Shown here one piece after another: positions 10,977 through 20,522 of a stretch of 64,000 bases of DNA. The DNA is taken from assembly GCA_021234155.1 (NCBI GenBank), contig JAJEKV010000001.1, forward strand, positions 36,440,826 through 36,504,825, given 5' to 3'. The notes under the pieces are model-generated. The model saw nothing but the letters and a program-made list of their open reading frames with translations. It was not told the DNA's origin and did no database searches. Each line of letters starts with the position of its first letter. Positions within the stretch are counted from its first letter, which is position 1. A program made the translations under genes and the position numbers. The DNA comes from Isoetes taiwanensis. Lineage: Eukaryota > Streptophyta > Lycopodiopsida > Isoetales > Isoetaceae.

Positions 10977-11029
10977 TTGGGTGTCTGGTGAGGCCATTGT
11001 AGCCTAGAGGTTCGAATCCTCCGATCCAA
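10977..11029 (+). other. tRNA-like 53-nt segment without a D arm
   Basis: TTGGGT at the start can pair with ATCCAA at the end (ACCCAA in copies on the right arm). AGGC-CATTGTA-GCCT forms a stem with a seven-base loop. GAGG-TTCGAAT-CCTC forms a T-arm whose GGTTCGAATCC is a perfect Pol III B box. There is no D arm, and the loop lacks the usual T before the anticodon position. Copies lie upstream of every MATH fragment (about 3316, 45750, 48660 and 49579). It could be a tRNA-derived remnant of a SINE. Confidence 0.35.
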
Positions 11030-11153
11030 AGAGGAAGATCACTTTCCTTCCTTATTTGTTTTTTTGTTTCCGTATCTCTGTCTTGTCATTCTAGCCCAAC
11101 GGTTTTAGTGTGTTAACGGTAGCAACAGAAATGATTTGGGATCCCACTCCCTG

Positions 11154-11421
11154 CACTTTGAAATATACATAGCTAGCGAGATATTCACAGTTGGGGGGCC
11201 ATGAGTGGGCTATATATTTCTATCCTGATGGAAAAGAGACCGAAGACTCTTTATGTGTATCCGCGTTCAACACACTTTTGAGCGAGGGTACAGATGTGAA
11301 GGCTTTGTTTGAATCAACCCTTTTAGATCAGACTGGGAAGGGAAGGGATAAGGTGCATAGCCATTTGAGTAGTTCTCTTGAAACAGGGCCTTCAATGCTG
11401 CAACATGACAGCATTATGTGA
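11154..11421 (+). pseudogene. BPM-type MATH domain fragment, copy B
   Basis: The open frame from 11191 reads [19 protein letters not shown], then [35 protein letters not shown] and LQHDSIM stop. The N-terminal HFKIHGYS part is deleted in this copy. The +1 G shift before HEWA is present. It sits downstream of the tRNA-like segment, as in the other copies. It is a non-functional fragment, but 76 codons remain open. Confidence 0.85.
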
Positions 11422-11729
11422 TATGTCTTGTATAAATGCATGAGTTTGAGACCATAGTCTTGTAAAAAGTGTATGTTTATTATGGCAATGCTCTTTTCAA
11501 ACCATATATCCAATAGAGACTATAGGAAATGCCATGTCATTTTTTTGGGCAAAATGTTAATAGTACAATGCCAGGAATTTGTTAGACCAAAACATTGGTT
11601 AGACCAAAAGGCATTACACGAAACTCATTGTGACCAAAAGTTGTTCTAAACGTCACCAATGTCTTCTTCCTTTATTCAGATTTGATGATATCCTCATTTC
11701 AAATCAATTTTGCTAAATATGCAGGCACC

Positions 11730-13229
11730 TTATAATTCATCAAATAGATCGTCAGCTCTGGGTACTGGAAATTTATCCTTAACAGTCAGCTTATTGAGAG
11801 CTCTATAATCCACGCACATCCTATATCCCTTATCTTTCTTTTTTATTAGAATGATGGGTGCGCCAAAAGGTGAACAGCTTGGCCATATTAGCTGTCGATC
11901 TAACATTTCTGTTATCTGTTTCTCAAGCTCTAATTTTTCGAAATGACTGACTCGATAAGGTGCCCTGTTTGGAGGTTTGGCATTTTCTTGCAACTGTATT
12001 GCATGATCTTCAGGATGATGAGGAGGTAAATCTAAAGTTTCCTCATCCTTGAAGAGATCGTCAAACTGTCTGAGAAAACTATACAACTCGAGAGGCACCT
12101 GTGATGGTGGATCAGAGTTTCTCAAGTAAATGAAGTACGACTCTGCTTCACTCTGTATTAACTTTTTAGCTTCAGAGTATATCAGTAGGGACTCAACTTG
12201 AGATGTGAAATCTGTACACAGCTTTAAAGGTTGCCCTTCAACAGTTATAGTCACTGTCTTTTCCCGGTAATTAGGTCGGGCATCAAACTGTTCTCGCCAA
12301 CCAATTCCTAATATCACATCCATAGATCCTAGAGGAGCCATAATCAAAACTCTTTCTTCTGAATACTGCCCTATTTGGATAGGAGCTACCACATATTTAT
12401 CACACTGATTCCTAGGACCTTTCAAACCCTGCACAACTGTGATTTTCGTTTGCAAATCACAAATAGGTAATCCTAATTTATACACCAAGTCCTGCGAGAT
12501 AAAATCATATGTTGAACCATCGTCAAGTAAAACAGTCACATCTTGACCTTTTACTAAACCTTTCATTTTAAACAACCATGCTTCTGGAGGCCCTGTATCA
12601 TCTTCTGACAAATTCTTTAGATATGCAATTTGCAGTCTCCCTTTTTTCTGTTCAATAGCTGCAAGCTTTCCTTTATTCCTTTCTTCCCCTTCCCTGGAGG
12701 TTTTTGGTCTGTCTTCCACATGGTGTGATTGAGCAACTTGCCTTTCCTTAGGCGGTGGCTCTTTGAACTGTACTTTTTTTGCATTTTTATCTGCCGAAGT
12801 TGTATTCTTTGGGCAGTTGGATTGATAATGCGGACCTCCACAATTATAGCATCCAGTCTTTGGCCCTTTACTCTGTTCCTGTTTGGCCTTCTGTCCATTA
12901 TTAGAGCGTTTTCCATTCCTCCCATTGAACCGGGTCTTACACTCTTCACAGCCCCTTTTATTTTTCTTATTTCTTCTATTTTCAAATTTTTCTCGCTTTG
13001 GTCTTTTCTGTTCACGAGAAGGCGCTCCTTCCCATATAACTAACTTACGAGTCTTGGGGTTCAATTTTCGTTCTGCAGCTCCTGCTTTCTTAATTGCATC
13101 TTCCATGTTGACTGATTCAATAAGATCTAGCTCTGCAAATATTTCCTCCCTTAACCCATTCACAAACTTTCTTAAAAGTTCGTGTTCACCCAGGTTTCTA
13201 ACTTGTGAACCCGGATGACTAAATTTCAT
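11730..13229 (-). pseudogene. Gypsy 1 gag-protease-reverse transcriptase frame
   Basis: The 499-codon frame carries a basic linker, a [13 protein letters not shown] zinc knuckle (CX2CX3HX4C, as in many plant gypsy Gag proteins) and an aspartic protease with [13 protein letters not shown] around the active Asp. RT begins with [11 protein letters not shown] and [13 protein letters not shown] and ends at [13 protein letters not shown] before a TAA. The active-site sequence DDGS differs from the usual DSGA/DTGS. The long open frame with clean motifs suggests fairly recent loss. Confidence 0.88.
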
Positions 13230-13490
13230 GTAATATTAGGACCTTTGTTTCTCCATCATCCCTGTTTAACAAGGTCCCATTCTTTTTGCAATATCCTATA
13301 ATAGTTTACTGAGCAGGTAATGGGCTTCAAATGCACTACAAAAACCTCAGTTTGCATCAATGCGACCTTGCCACCATACTTGAGCTTGTTCATCTAAATA
13401 GGTGTCCATGACTTGCGGTTTCTCTTGTTGATCGCATTAACTCTCTCAAAGAACTTTTCCCAAATCCCGAAACTTATTACTTGCATTGGC

Positions 13491-13802
13491 TTAACAGATG
13501 GATACTCGCAAGAAAGTATGGCGGATCAACTTTTTCCATCGGAGAGCCATCGAGGCTCGGGTTAAGGGGCCATCCGGGCGGCGGATTTTCGTGGTGGTGG
13601 ATGAGCGGTGGAGGGTCTCGGGTAATGGAGGTGGTTGAACGTTACTGGGTAGGAAACCATAGAGTAGAGCAATCTGCTCTAATTTGTACTGGTAATCTTC
13701 TGGGGATGTAGGCTGTGGCAGTGCTATCTGGGTGGCGATAAAATCAGCAGTTCTTAACGCCTGCTGGTATTGTTCTTCAGAGATACTGTAACGGTGTGCC
13801 AT
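13491..13802 (-). pseudogene. Gypsy 1 gag N-terminal fragment
   Basis: The frame opens with MAHRYSISEEQYQQALRTAD 26 bases after the primer-binding site, where gag is expected to start. It runs 103 codons and then loses frame. The central gag (13230-13480) is not in a continuous frame. The call rests on position only. Confidence 0.55.
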
Positions 13803-13825
13803 CCCACAGGTTCAACAGCGGGCTG

Positions 13826-13839
13826 GCTCTGATACCAAC
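13826..13839 (-). other. Gypsy 1 primer-binding site (initiator tRNA-Met)
   Basis: The minus strand reads TTGGTATCAGAGCC two bases inside the LTR end. This is the classic plant LTR-retrotransposon sequence complementary to the 3' end of initiator tRNA-Met, used to prime minus-strand DNA synthesis. Confidence 0.9.
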
Positions 13840-13840
13840 T

Positions 13841-14488
13841 TGATACAACAAAAGAAATCTCTACAGATTAAGCTACAAAATCCAAACAAATAGAAGTGCT
13901 CTCCAATCTTTAGGAGATTTATAACCACCCAACCGGGCTCAGGCTATCAGCAAGAAGCCGTTATCTTGCTATCAACACTGCAATTGGGTTTTCAACAAAG
14001 AAGACAAACTCAAACAATGACTACTCTAACAAGGCAGAGGGTTTTTCTCCAGCTCTCAGTCAGATTTCTGCTCTGGAATGAAAGAATCAGTTGTATTTAT
14101 AGGGTGATTCGACCTATTTCCGGATTTCCCTTTATTGAACATAAATATCTGTCTAAAAGGTAAGGAATCACAAATAACTAGATTCGCCCAAGAATATCAG
14201 AGATTCGACCTTTAACAGGGCCAGATCGATCTTTTCTTCCCTAGTTCCAGAGGACTGATTCGTTTCCAGGATATTTTGTTGAAGGGTCCTCGACCCATTA
14301 TCAGCCACCCTTTAATATTTTAGTTTTTAATCCCAATGGTTCATATAGCTTTTAAATACTAACTTCCAACCTTGACCCAAGGGACATAAAAGAGATAAAC
14401 TACCTCTAAATAATTTACTAGCCTTTGAATATTGGTTCCCGATGCGCGAACCTGAACCACTCCCCCAAGCCGGCATTGAGCCGTAACA
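13841..14488 (-). repeat. Gypsy 1 5' LTR (648 bp)
   Basis: On the minus strand the LTR starts TGTTACGGCTC (14488) and ends GTTGTATCA (13841), with the usual TG...CA ends. The inner edge abuts the primer-binding site. The outer edge is flanked by GACAC, which belongs to the composite repeat (GACACCAAGCTAAC in other copies). No partner LTR is present in the window, so a target duplication cannot be verified. Confidence 0.85.
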
Positions 14489-15414
14489 GACACCAAGATA
14501 ACAACAAAAAGTGAGGAAGATTAGAAGTTGTAGTTAGCGTGGTCATGCATCCGTATGCCATTTTCATTTCTTTCTATTGTTTGATGAAAGATAGAAAACT
14601 GACCTAGTTTTCTCTCTTTTAAACAAGTTATTTTTGCAACAAAGTGTTGCCCTCTATGCCAAAGTGTTGAAACCAAATAAAGCTATAATGCTGAGGGTTC
14701 TTACTGTTGTTACTGTCATGATTTATAGGTACGTTCAAAATGCGCAAGCGTTCATTGCAGTATAATGTTCTGAAAATGTCCAAGAGAAAGCTATCATTCA
14801 TTGCCGTATAACGTTCTGAAAACATCCAAGAGAAAGCTACAGTTCCTGAGGAAATTATTTTTTCTACTAATTTAAGAGCACGTAGCACCATAGGCAAATC
14901 AATAAAAAAGTTGTCAGGACTGGAGGTCTGTATTCTTATTGTAGCGTATCTCTCAAAGTCTCATAAAATTGTGTCATTGAGCCTTCCAACTAAAACGAAT
15001 GCTTAGGGTGAATCCCCATTACGAAAAAACCTAGTTTCTAGATCTTTGTCACAGGCCTCCAAATCAAGATCATTTTCATTGAAAATAGGCACTTTGAGCT
15101 CTCGAATGAGCAAGAAACAAAATCATGACGACGGAACTTGCTACAAGACAGGAAGCTATGACAGAAACAGGCTACAAGACAGAGAGCTTTGACTAAACTG
15201 CAAACTCATGTATATTCCGATTTGGGGGCCAAGATTGTGGGAGATGTTCATTTCCAAGGCTGAAATAGGTCCCGAGCTCTCTTCAGCCAGTGAAATGCGT
15301 GATATTATTAGAAGATATGGTTATTAGAAGATATTAGTGAAATGCGTGATATTATTAGAAGATATGGTTATTAGAAGATATTATTAGAAGATATGGTTGC
15401 AAAAAAAAAAAAAA

Positions 15415-15508
15415 TCCACTCGGTCATCGCACAAGACACGGTCATCTCACGCGGTCAAGCCACGGTCATTCCACTCGGTCAGCCTATATAAGAACACGGT
15501 CAGCCAAA
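15415..15508 (+). promoter_or_regulatory. TGACCGNG array and TATA box upstream of the charged ORF (copy 1)
   Basis: Six occurrences of C(A/T/G)CGGTCA lie in about 90 bases, followed by CCTATATAAGAACACGG (TATA at 15485). The ATG at 15509 is 24 bases after the TATA box. With a standard TATA-to-start distance this ATG would fall at or before the transcription start, so the Met codons at 15524 or 15530 may be used instead. The array is conserved in the two inverted copies at 55117-55250 and 62396-62505. Confidence 0.6.
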
Positions 15509-16579
15509 ATGAAGAACACGGAAATGAAGATGGCAAAGCAGGGTGAAGCTCTTAAGAAGTGCAAGACGGCAAAGGGTGAAGGTGTTAAAAAGTCTAGAAA
15601 AATGAAGAACACAAAAAAGAAGCTTGAACAGATAGAGAAGATAGAGGAATTCAGCTATTTGAAACAAAAGAATCGGGCTAAGGTTGAGCTTCTCAATAAG
15701 TTGAAGAATATGGCGAAGCCCACAAAAGTGAAGATGATGGAGGAATTCAGCTATTTGGAGCAACAGAAAGGTATGTTGTTTTTTGAGGAAGAAGTTGCCA
15801 TGTTGCATGACTTGTTGGCCCAAGAAAATTTCAATTCTCCATCACAAGAAGATGACTTGAAGCAAAAAAAAGGGCAAAATGTTGTAGGCTCTCAAACCCT
15901 TGAGGAATTGTTTGATGAAGACTTACCAAGACTAGAGGAACATGGAGATATGATTGACTTTGTCAACGTCAAGAATCAAAAAGAAAAAGACGGGGATATC
16001 AATGAAGTAAATGCGTTGTTGGCAAACATTGAGTTACCAAGCCTTCAAGAATTGTTTGATGAAGACTTGCCTACGCTATGTGAGGTAGGTTTAGAGGAAC
16101 ATAGGGACATGCTTGACGTGGTCAATGTCACTGACGAAGTAGATGGCTTGTTGTCAAAGATAGACTTGCCAGTCCTTGAGGAATTGTTTGATGAAGACTT
16201 GCCAACAAGACTAGAGCAATCAGGAGCCTCATCACAAGAAAATGATCATGAAGACATGCTTGACTTGATTAATGTCTCGGTCAACAATAAGAAGCGAAAG
16301 GAAGCAAGCAGGGATGATGATGAGACATGTTGCTGGGATGAGTTTGATGGCGTGTTGGCACAAACAGAAGATAGGGATGACAAAAAAGCAACACAAGCAA
16401 GAGTATGTTGTGGAATGAGTTTGATGCCATGTTGGCACGGCAGAATTGCTAAACAAAGACAATCATATGTCCGATGGACAAAAAGGGGGGTGATGATGAG
16501 ACATGTTGCTGGGATGAGTTTGATAGCGTGTTGGCACAAACAGAAGATAGGGATGAGGAAGAAGCAACACAAGAAGTAG
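15509..16579 (+). CDS. Charged repeat protein of the composite element (copy 1)
   Basis: This is a 356-codon frame of unknown function. Residues 1-100 are Lys-rich with likely coiled coil and two EEFSYL motifs (46-51, 78-83). Residues 130-260 contain three imperfect repeats of about 46 residues, each starting L.ELFDEDLP (131, 179, 223) and ending D.(M/L)(I/L)D..NV. The C-terminal part has CCWDEFDGVLAQTEDRD, repeated at DNA level by a tandem duplication of about 175 bases (16310-16660), where frames slip. In the inverted copy the same ORF is followed by a Dof-type zinc finger, and a decayed version of that finger lies here at 16868-17173. The acidic repeats could form an activation or interaction region; this is inference. 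Confidence 0.6.
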   Translation: MKNTEMKMAKQGEALKKCKTAKGEGVKKSRKMKNTKKKLEQIEKIEEFSYLKQKNRAKVELLNKLKNMAKPTKVKMMEEFSYLEQQKGMLFFEEEVAMLHDLLAQENFNSPSQEDDLKQKKGQNVVGSQTLEELFDEDLPRLEEHGDMIDFVNVKNQKEKDGDINEVNALLANIELPSLQELFDEDLPTLCEVGLEEHRDMLDVVNVTDEVDGLLSKIDLPVLEELFDEDLPTRLEQSGASSQENDHEDMLDLINVSVNNKKRKEASRDDDETCCWDEFDGVLAQTEDRDDKKATQARVCCGMSLMPCWHGRIAKQRQSYVRWTKRGVMMRHVAGMSLIACWHKQKIGMRKKQHKK

Positions 16580-16867
16580 CATGTTGGTGCGATGAGTTTG
16601 ATGCCATGTTGGCACAAAAGCGTAATTGCTAAACAAAGACAATCATATGTTTGATGGATGGGGAATACTTGCGTAAACACCGCCACAACAAAGTTGCATC
16701 CGGTCGGGTGAATTTGATGCCTTATTGGCGGGAGGGCATTGTCGGGGAAAAGTCCATGGTCAATGCATCATTTGCAATTAGAAGTCAACAAGCTATGACA
16801 AGCATGGCAGTTGTGGTATCGTAACCAATGGCATCAACAGAGCAACAAGTGACAAAGAGCTCCAAGG

Positions 16868-17173
16868 ATGAAAAGGCGTAAGACGATCATGCCCAAGTAT
16901 GATCGCCTCGGTGTTTCAAAGAGTGACACCCGTTTCGACTATTTTGAGAATAAAAAAGTAAACCAACCGAGGTATTACCGTAGGCACCGCGACAGTGGAC
17001 CGGACCGTCGGGGGCAAACCGAGGCCATCTCAAGCTCTCGGCATCGCAATAAAAGGATCCGGGATGCCAATTGGCGCCGCAATAAAAAGATCCGGGATGC
17101 CAATCATAACTTGGCTTTCGTACACACTCACCACTTGTATACGTTATTGAAGTTGCATGGCTGTTGGTCATAA
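16868..17173 (+). pseudogene. Decayed Dof-type zinc-finger segment (copy 1)
   Basis: The frame MKRRKTIMPKYD then SDTRFDYFENKKVNQ aligns with the finger at 53503-54057. Here all four Cys are lost: CPRC reads as DRLGV-type sequence and CRHC reads as RRHR. The basic tail RHRNKRI is retained. The finger is therefore non-functional in this copy. The upstream linker (16680-16860) also carries stops. Confidence 0.75.
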
Positions 17174-18825
17174 CGAGACTTGTACATTTATTACCTTGGA
17201 TAGCTGCCATTTGAAAATACTTGTAAATAATCCGCGAATGTGCCTTTTTGTAAATACTCACCGCTTGTATTGTTATCAAGACTGGCCATTTGTAATATTT
17301 ATCACAATGTTGTCAACAGTTTTACATTCTTTAGTAGCTACAACAATAATTGAGCTATTAGTGCTTGTGCTCTAGCTGTTAGTGCCTCATTACTAGTGGC
17401 GAAAGTAAGTAGTACTGCTATCTTATGTGTGCTAGCCGCGTGCAACCAACCAGCCATAATGCTCCTTTAACTACTTCATTATCGCTTTTGTGCTAGCCGG
17501 CAACCAACCAGCCATATGCTCCTTTAACGTTAGTTAAGCGGACCAAGGGTTTTGGACTAGCAATTGCATAAAGACTCAAAAATGGTTTCTTAGATTTATG
17601 GAGGATCCTTGCCATGTCAGTTATAAGTATTAAATGGATGGCTTGATCAATTTGACACTGCTAAAAAGATTTTGATTTTCAATTAACGAGTCATTATCAA
17701 GATTGAAGAGAAGGACATATGAGTCATGTTAAATCTGCAACTCTTGCATTTAGAAATAAGCCAGGATTGGGTAATAAGTTGCATTACGGTGTTTACAAAC
17801 ACCACAGTGCAGCACCTTTATCATACAGAGATGCGTTATTTGAGTAAATGAATCCAACTTGAAGATCAAGTTAACTGATAAATACATGCTGTTGGCCAGA
17901 GCATTGAACAGAAGTTTGTTGTTGTTGTTCACTGCTTTCTTTCCAGCATATTGCCTTGCCTTGTTGAAAAATGTTGTTTGTGCACTTTAAGAACATGGTT
18001 AATGTGCTTGAGAACAGTTTGCATGAGATTGTGGTTGTTCATTTTGTTAGATCTATAAGAACAACTATTTAATATCAGCTGTCATCAATAACTTCCATCA
18101 ACAATTTGTTGCGCTGCAAGTATGATATCTAATTTTATAACAAAGACCTTTTGAAAGAACTAGTCAACATTTAAGTGTCTCTTTGAGTCTGATATTTTGA
18201 GTCTGATATGTGATTGTGATGCTGGCAGAACCACTGGTTCTGACACTAAAAATTTTGTCGAAAAAGATGGTGTCTGTCTGCACATCATTGCCGGCCAAGA
18301 TATCTAATATGAACAGCATATTGTTATTCCATGCCTAGAACGTACATGACTTTGCAGATTATTTCATCTCAATCTCCATTCCTGTTGAGCTGGGAAAGCA
18401 TCTTAAGGACTAAGAGATGGTCGCCCAGGAAGCACATTACTTGTGTATGCAATTACGGACCTAAATGCATCACTTTCGAACATCTAGATCGCCCCCAATT
18501 AACATCTACAAAACAGGCATTTTGCTCCGTAAATGATTTAATAACATAACAACATTTTGCACCTGTTATTCAAGGTATGTCTAATATGAACAGCATTTTG
18601 TTATTCCATCCTGTTACATCCTGTTGAGCCATTACATCCTGTTCGCCCCAGGAAGCCAGCCATTACTTGTTTACAAAAAAAAGCTTTCAGAAAGAGGGAC
18701 AAGCATTCCGTGGATGCTGACGCAATTGTAGTCATAATATTATGCTTGTAACTTAAATCAACCTTAAAGTCACACATCTTTTGCTCCAGCCTTTCAAGGC
18801 AAGCCAACATAAAAAAGAGCTAAAG

Positions 18826-19653
18826 AAAACGAGCCTTCCAAGATCTAGGAATATTTGAAGGCTCCAATGCCTTAACCCAGCCAAGGCTTTTCAGAACTGA
18901 ACGAAGATGATCAAAATGCAGGAAGCTAAATCAAGTCCATGTATTGTAGATTACCATCATAAAAAGAGTCGTTTGGAAATTCACATAGAGATGTCAGCCA
19001 TCGTTCCTGAGGGATTTCACCTTTACCATCAGGTTGCAAAGTCGACTCACATTCCCACTTGCATACACACAAAGCATCTTGTGTAAAAGTATCTTGCTCC
19101 GGAAAGGTAGATAGACAACAAATTCATGTTAGGCTCATTTTTGTCTCAAACATCTAGCTACAGTTGGGTCAGAAAATGATAAAGCTAAAGAAAACATGGA
19201 GGACGGAGCTCAAGCAAATTGTGAAGGAAAGAGGGCTGGGCTGTCAGAATGGGCTCATTTGCCATATTTGAAGATAACCTAAGACATGCATCTAAAATAT
19301 AAATGAAGTAGAGTTTGACGGGTCTCATCCCCGATGCTACAATTTATCCTCAGGTGTCCACACTTTGCATATGCACGAAGCACGTTAAGACCAAAGGTTC
19401 AGCATTAGAGTGACATCATTCTCAAAATGCAGGAATGCATAGATTTTCCTGCTGTAAAAAACTCTCACATATGCATCCATGCAAAAGGTGGATATAGATA
19501 TTCATCAGAAAGATAGGAAGCAAATTTAACATAGAAATCTTTATCTGATAAGAGATGCAGAGCTAGCCACTCCAAACAATCGTCAATGGTATTCACGTAA
19601 CAGGTTAAACTGGGTGAATTATGGGCATAAGTAGCAAGGAAGGTGATGCACAA
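18826..19653 (-). pseudogene. Fragments of an unidentified spliced gene (left copy)
   Basis: On the minus strand, opposite to the charged ORF, several protein-like segments follow in order. They are IDDCLEWLALHLLSDKDFYV (19600-19465), LSSNMANEPILTAQPSFLHN (about 19280-19205), FTQDALCVCKWECESTLQPD to FPNDSFYDG ending in a GTAATC donor (about 19095-18955), and FDHLRSVLKSLGWVKALEPS to a stop (about 18930-18826). A further frame MLACLERLEQKM lies at 18810-18601. The same segments, in the same order and inverted, occur at 51040-51990. I do not recognise the protein. Intron-like gaps and splice-like borders suggest capture from genomic DNA rather than from mRNA. Confidence 0.5.
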
Positions 19654-20522
19654 ATAGCACTTCAGGCATTCAGTTTGATATAGATACTTCAGGTATTCAG
19701 TTTGATATAGATAGTATTCCCCTGGGTGTTTTGTTGTTTCATGTTGGACCTTCTTTGTGTAATATCAAGCTTTCTAAATGGTATTAAGCATACGGATTCA
19801 TTCTCATACCCAGAAGTTCTCAGATTTCACAACTGCACGTTCTGCCGATGCTTGTCCTAAGCAGTTCTAGATGGGATATTGGCACTATTGACTTAAACAA
19901 TGCGACTATATAGCACACAACGTAAAAATGCTGGTCACAAATGTAAAATGTTTGGTCACAATGCTTCAGATCAAATCGTACTATTTCAATACATGATATT
20001 CTGAATAGCATCATTTTGTATATCTAATCAAAGGCATCCGACCAAAGAAAAACAAGTCTCATTAACCTCAAATAAGAAATTTAATTGTGGAGTTCATTTG
20101 CAAGAACATCGAATCCTAGACTGTTATTTTACTAATGGCACATAGACGATGTTCTTATTTCATGATGATATTTAACCTTTTGAACGCCTCAATTGCCTAA
20201 TTTAAAATGCAAGAGGATAAGTTTAATATCAAATGGTCAAGTAAATATTTAAATTTCTCGTATTCACCAATTAACTGGAGGCCTATGCACAAGCATTATT
20301 GCAAGAACATCAAGTCAAAGTACAAAATGGCACCGCTAGAAAAGCGCACCTGGAGAATATTCTTATCCGCCTGGGCTGGCATTCAACATTTCCTGTCTTT
20401 TGAACTCCTCAATTACCTAATTTAAATTCAATGTGGTAAGTTTAATATTAATTCACTTAATATTAAACATTCATCAAATAATCGAATGACATTCTAAAAG
20501 TGATAGTGCTAGTATCTTTTCA

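Larger units (their letters stand above)
11578..14488 (-). mobile_element. Ty3/gypsy retrotransposon 1, 3'-truncated
   Basis: On the minus strand the order is 5' LTR (14488-13841), primer-binding site, gag start (13802-13491), a gag-protease-RT frame (13229-11730) and degraded RT to 11578. The element stops inside RT at MPFGLTN, so the rest of RT, RNase H, integrase and the 3' LTR are missing. In-frame stops occur after FDEL and again before GYHQ. Its outer flanks are two different modules of the composite repeat, so a deletion or rearrangement followed insertion. Confidence 0.9.
14489..20522 (+). repeat. Left copy of a 6-kb inverted duplication
   Basis: This segment matches the reverse complement of 50182-about 56215 over its whole length, with base changes and small indels. 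It contains the post-U6 spacer, the TGACCGTG/TATA array, the charged ORF with Dof finger, tandem motifs near 17400-17540 (CAACCAACCAGCCATA twice) and an unidentified gene fragment on the opposite strand. Homology ends on the right at GCTAGTATCTTTT (about 20522). On the left it is cut by the gypsy LTR, which replaced the U6 block that the right copy retains. Confidence 0.85.

Noticed and set aside
15500-15823. Leu/Phe-rich frame on the strand opposite the charged ORF (also 54802-55125 and 62094-62420)
   Set aside because: It is the antisense shadow of the Lys/Glu-rich ORF. The hydrophobic composition follows from complementing AAG/GAA codons.
17400-17540. CRISPR-like or centromeric tandem repeats
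   Set aside because: Only two copies of a short motif are present. This is a plant nuclear sequence with no array structure.
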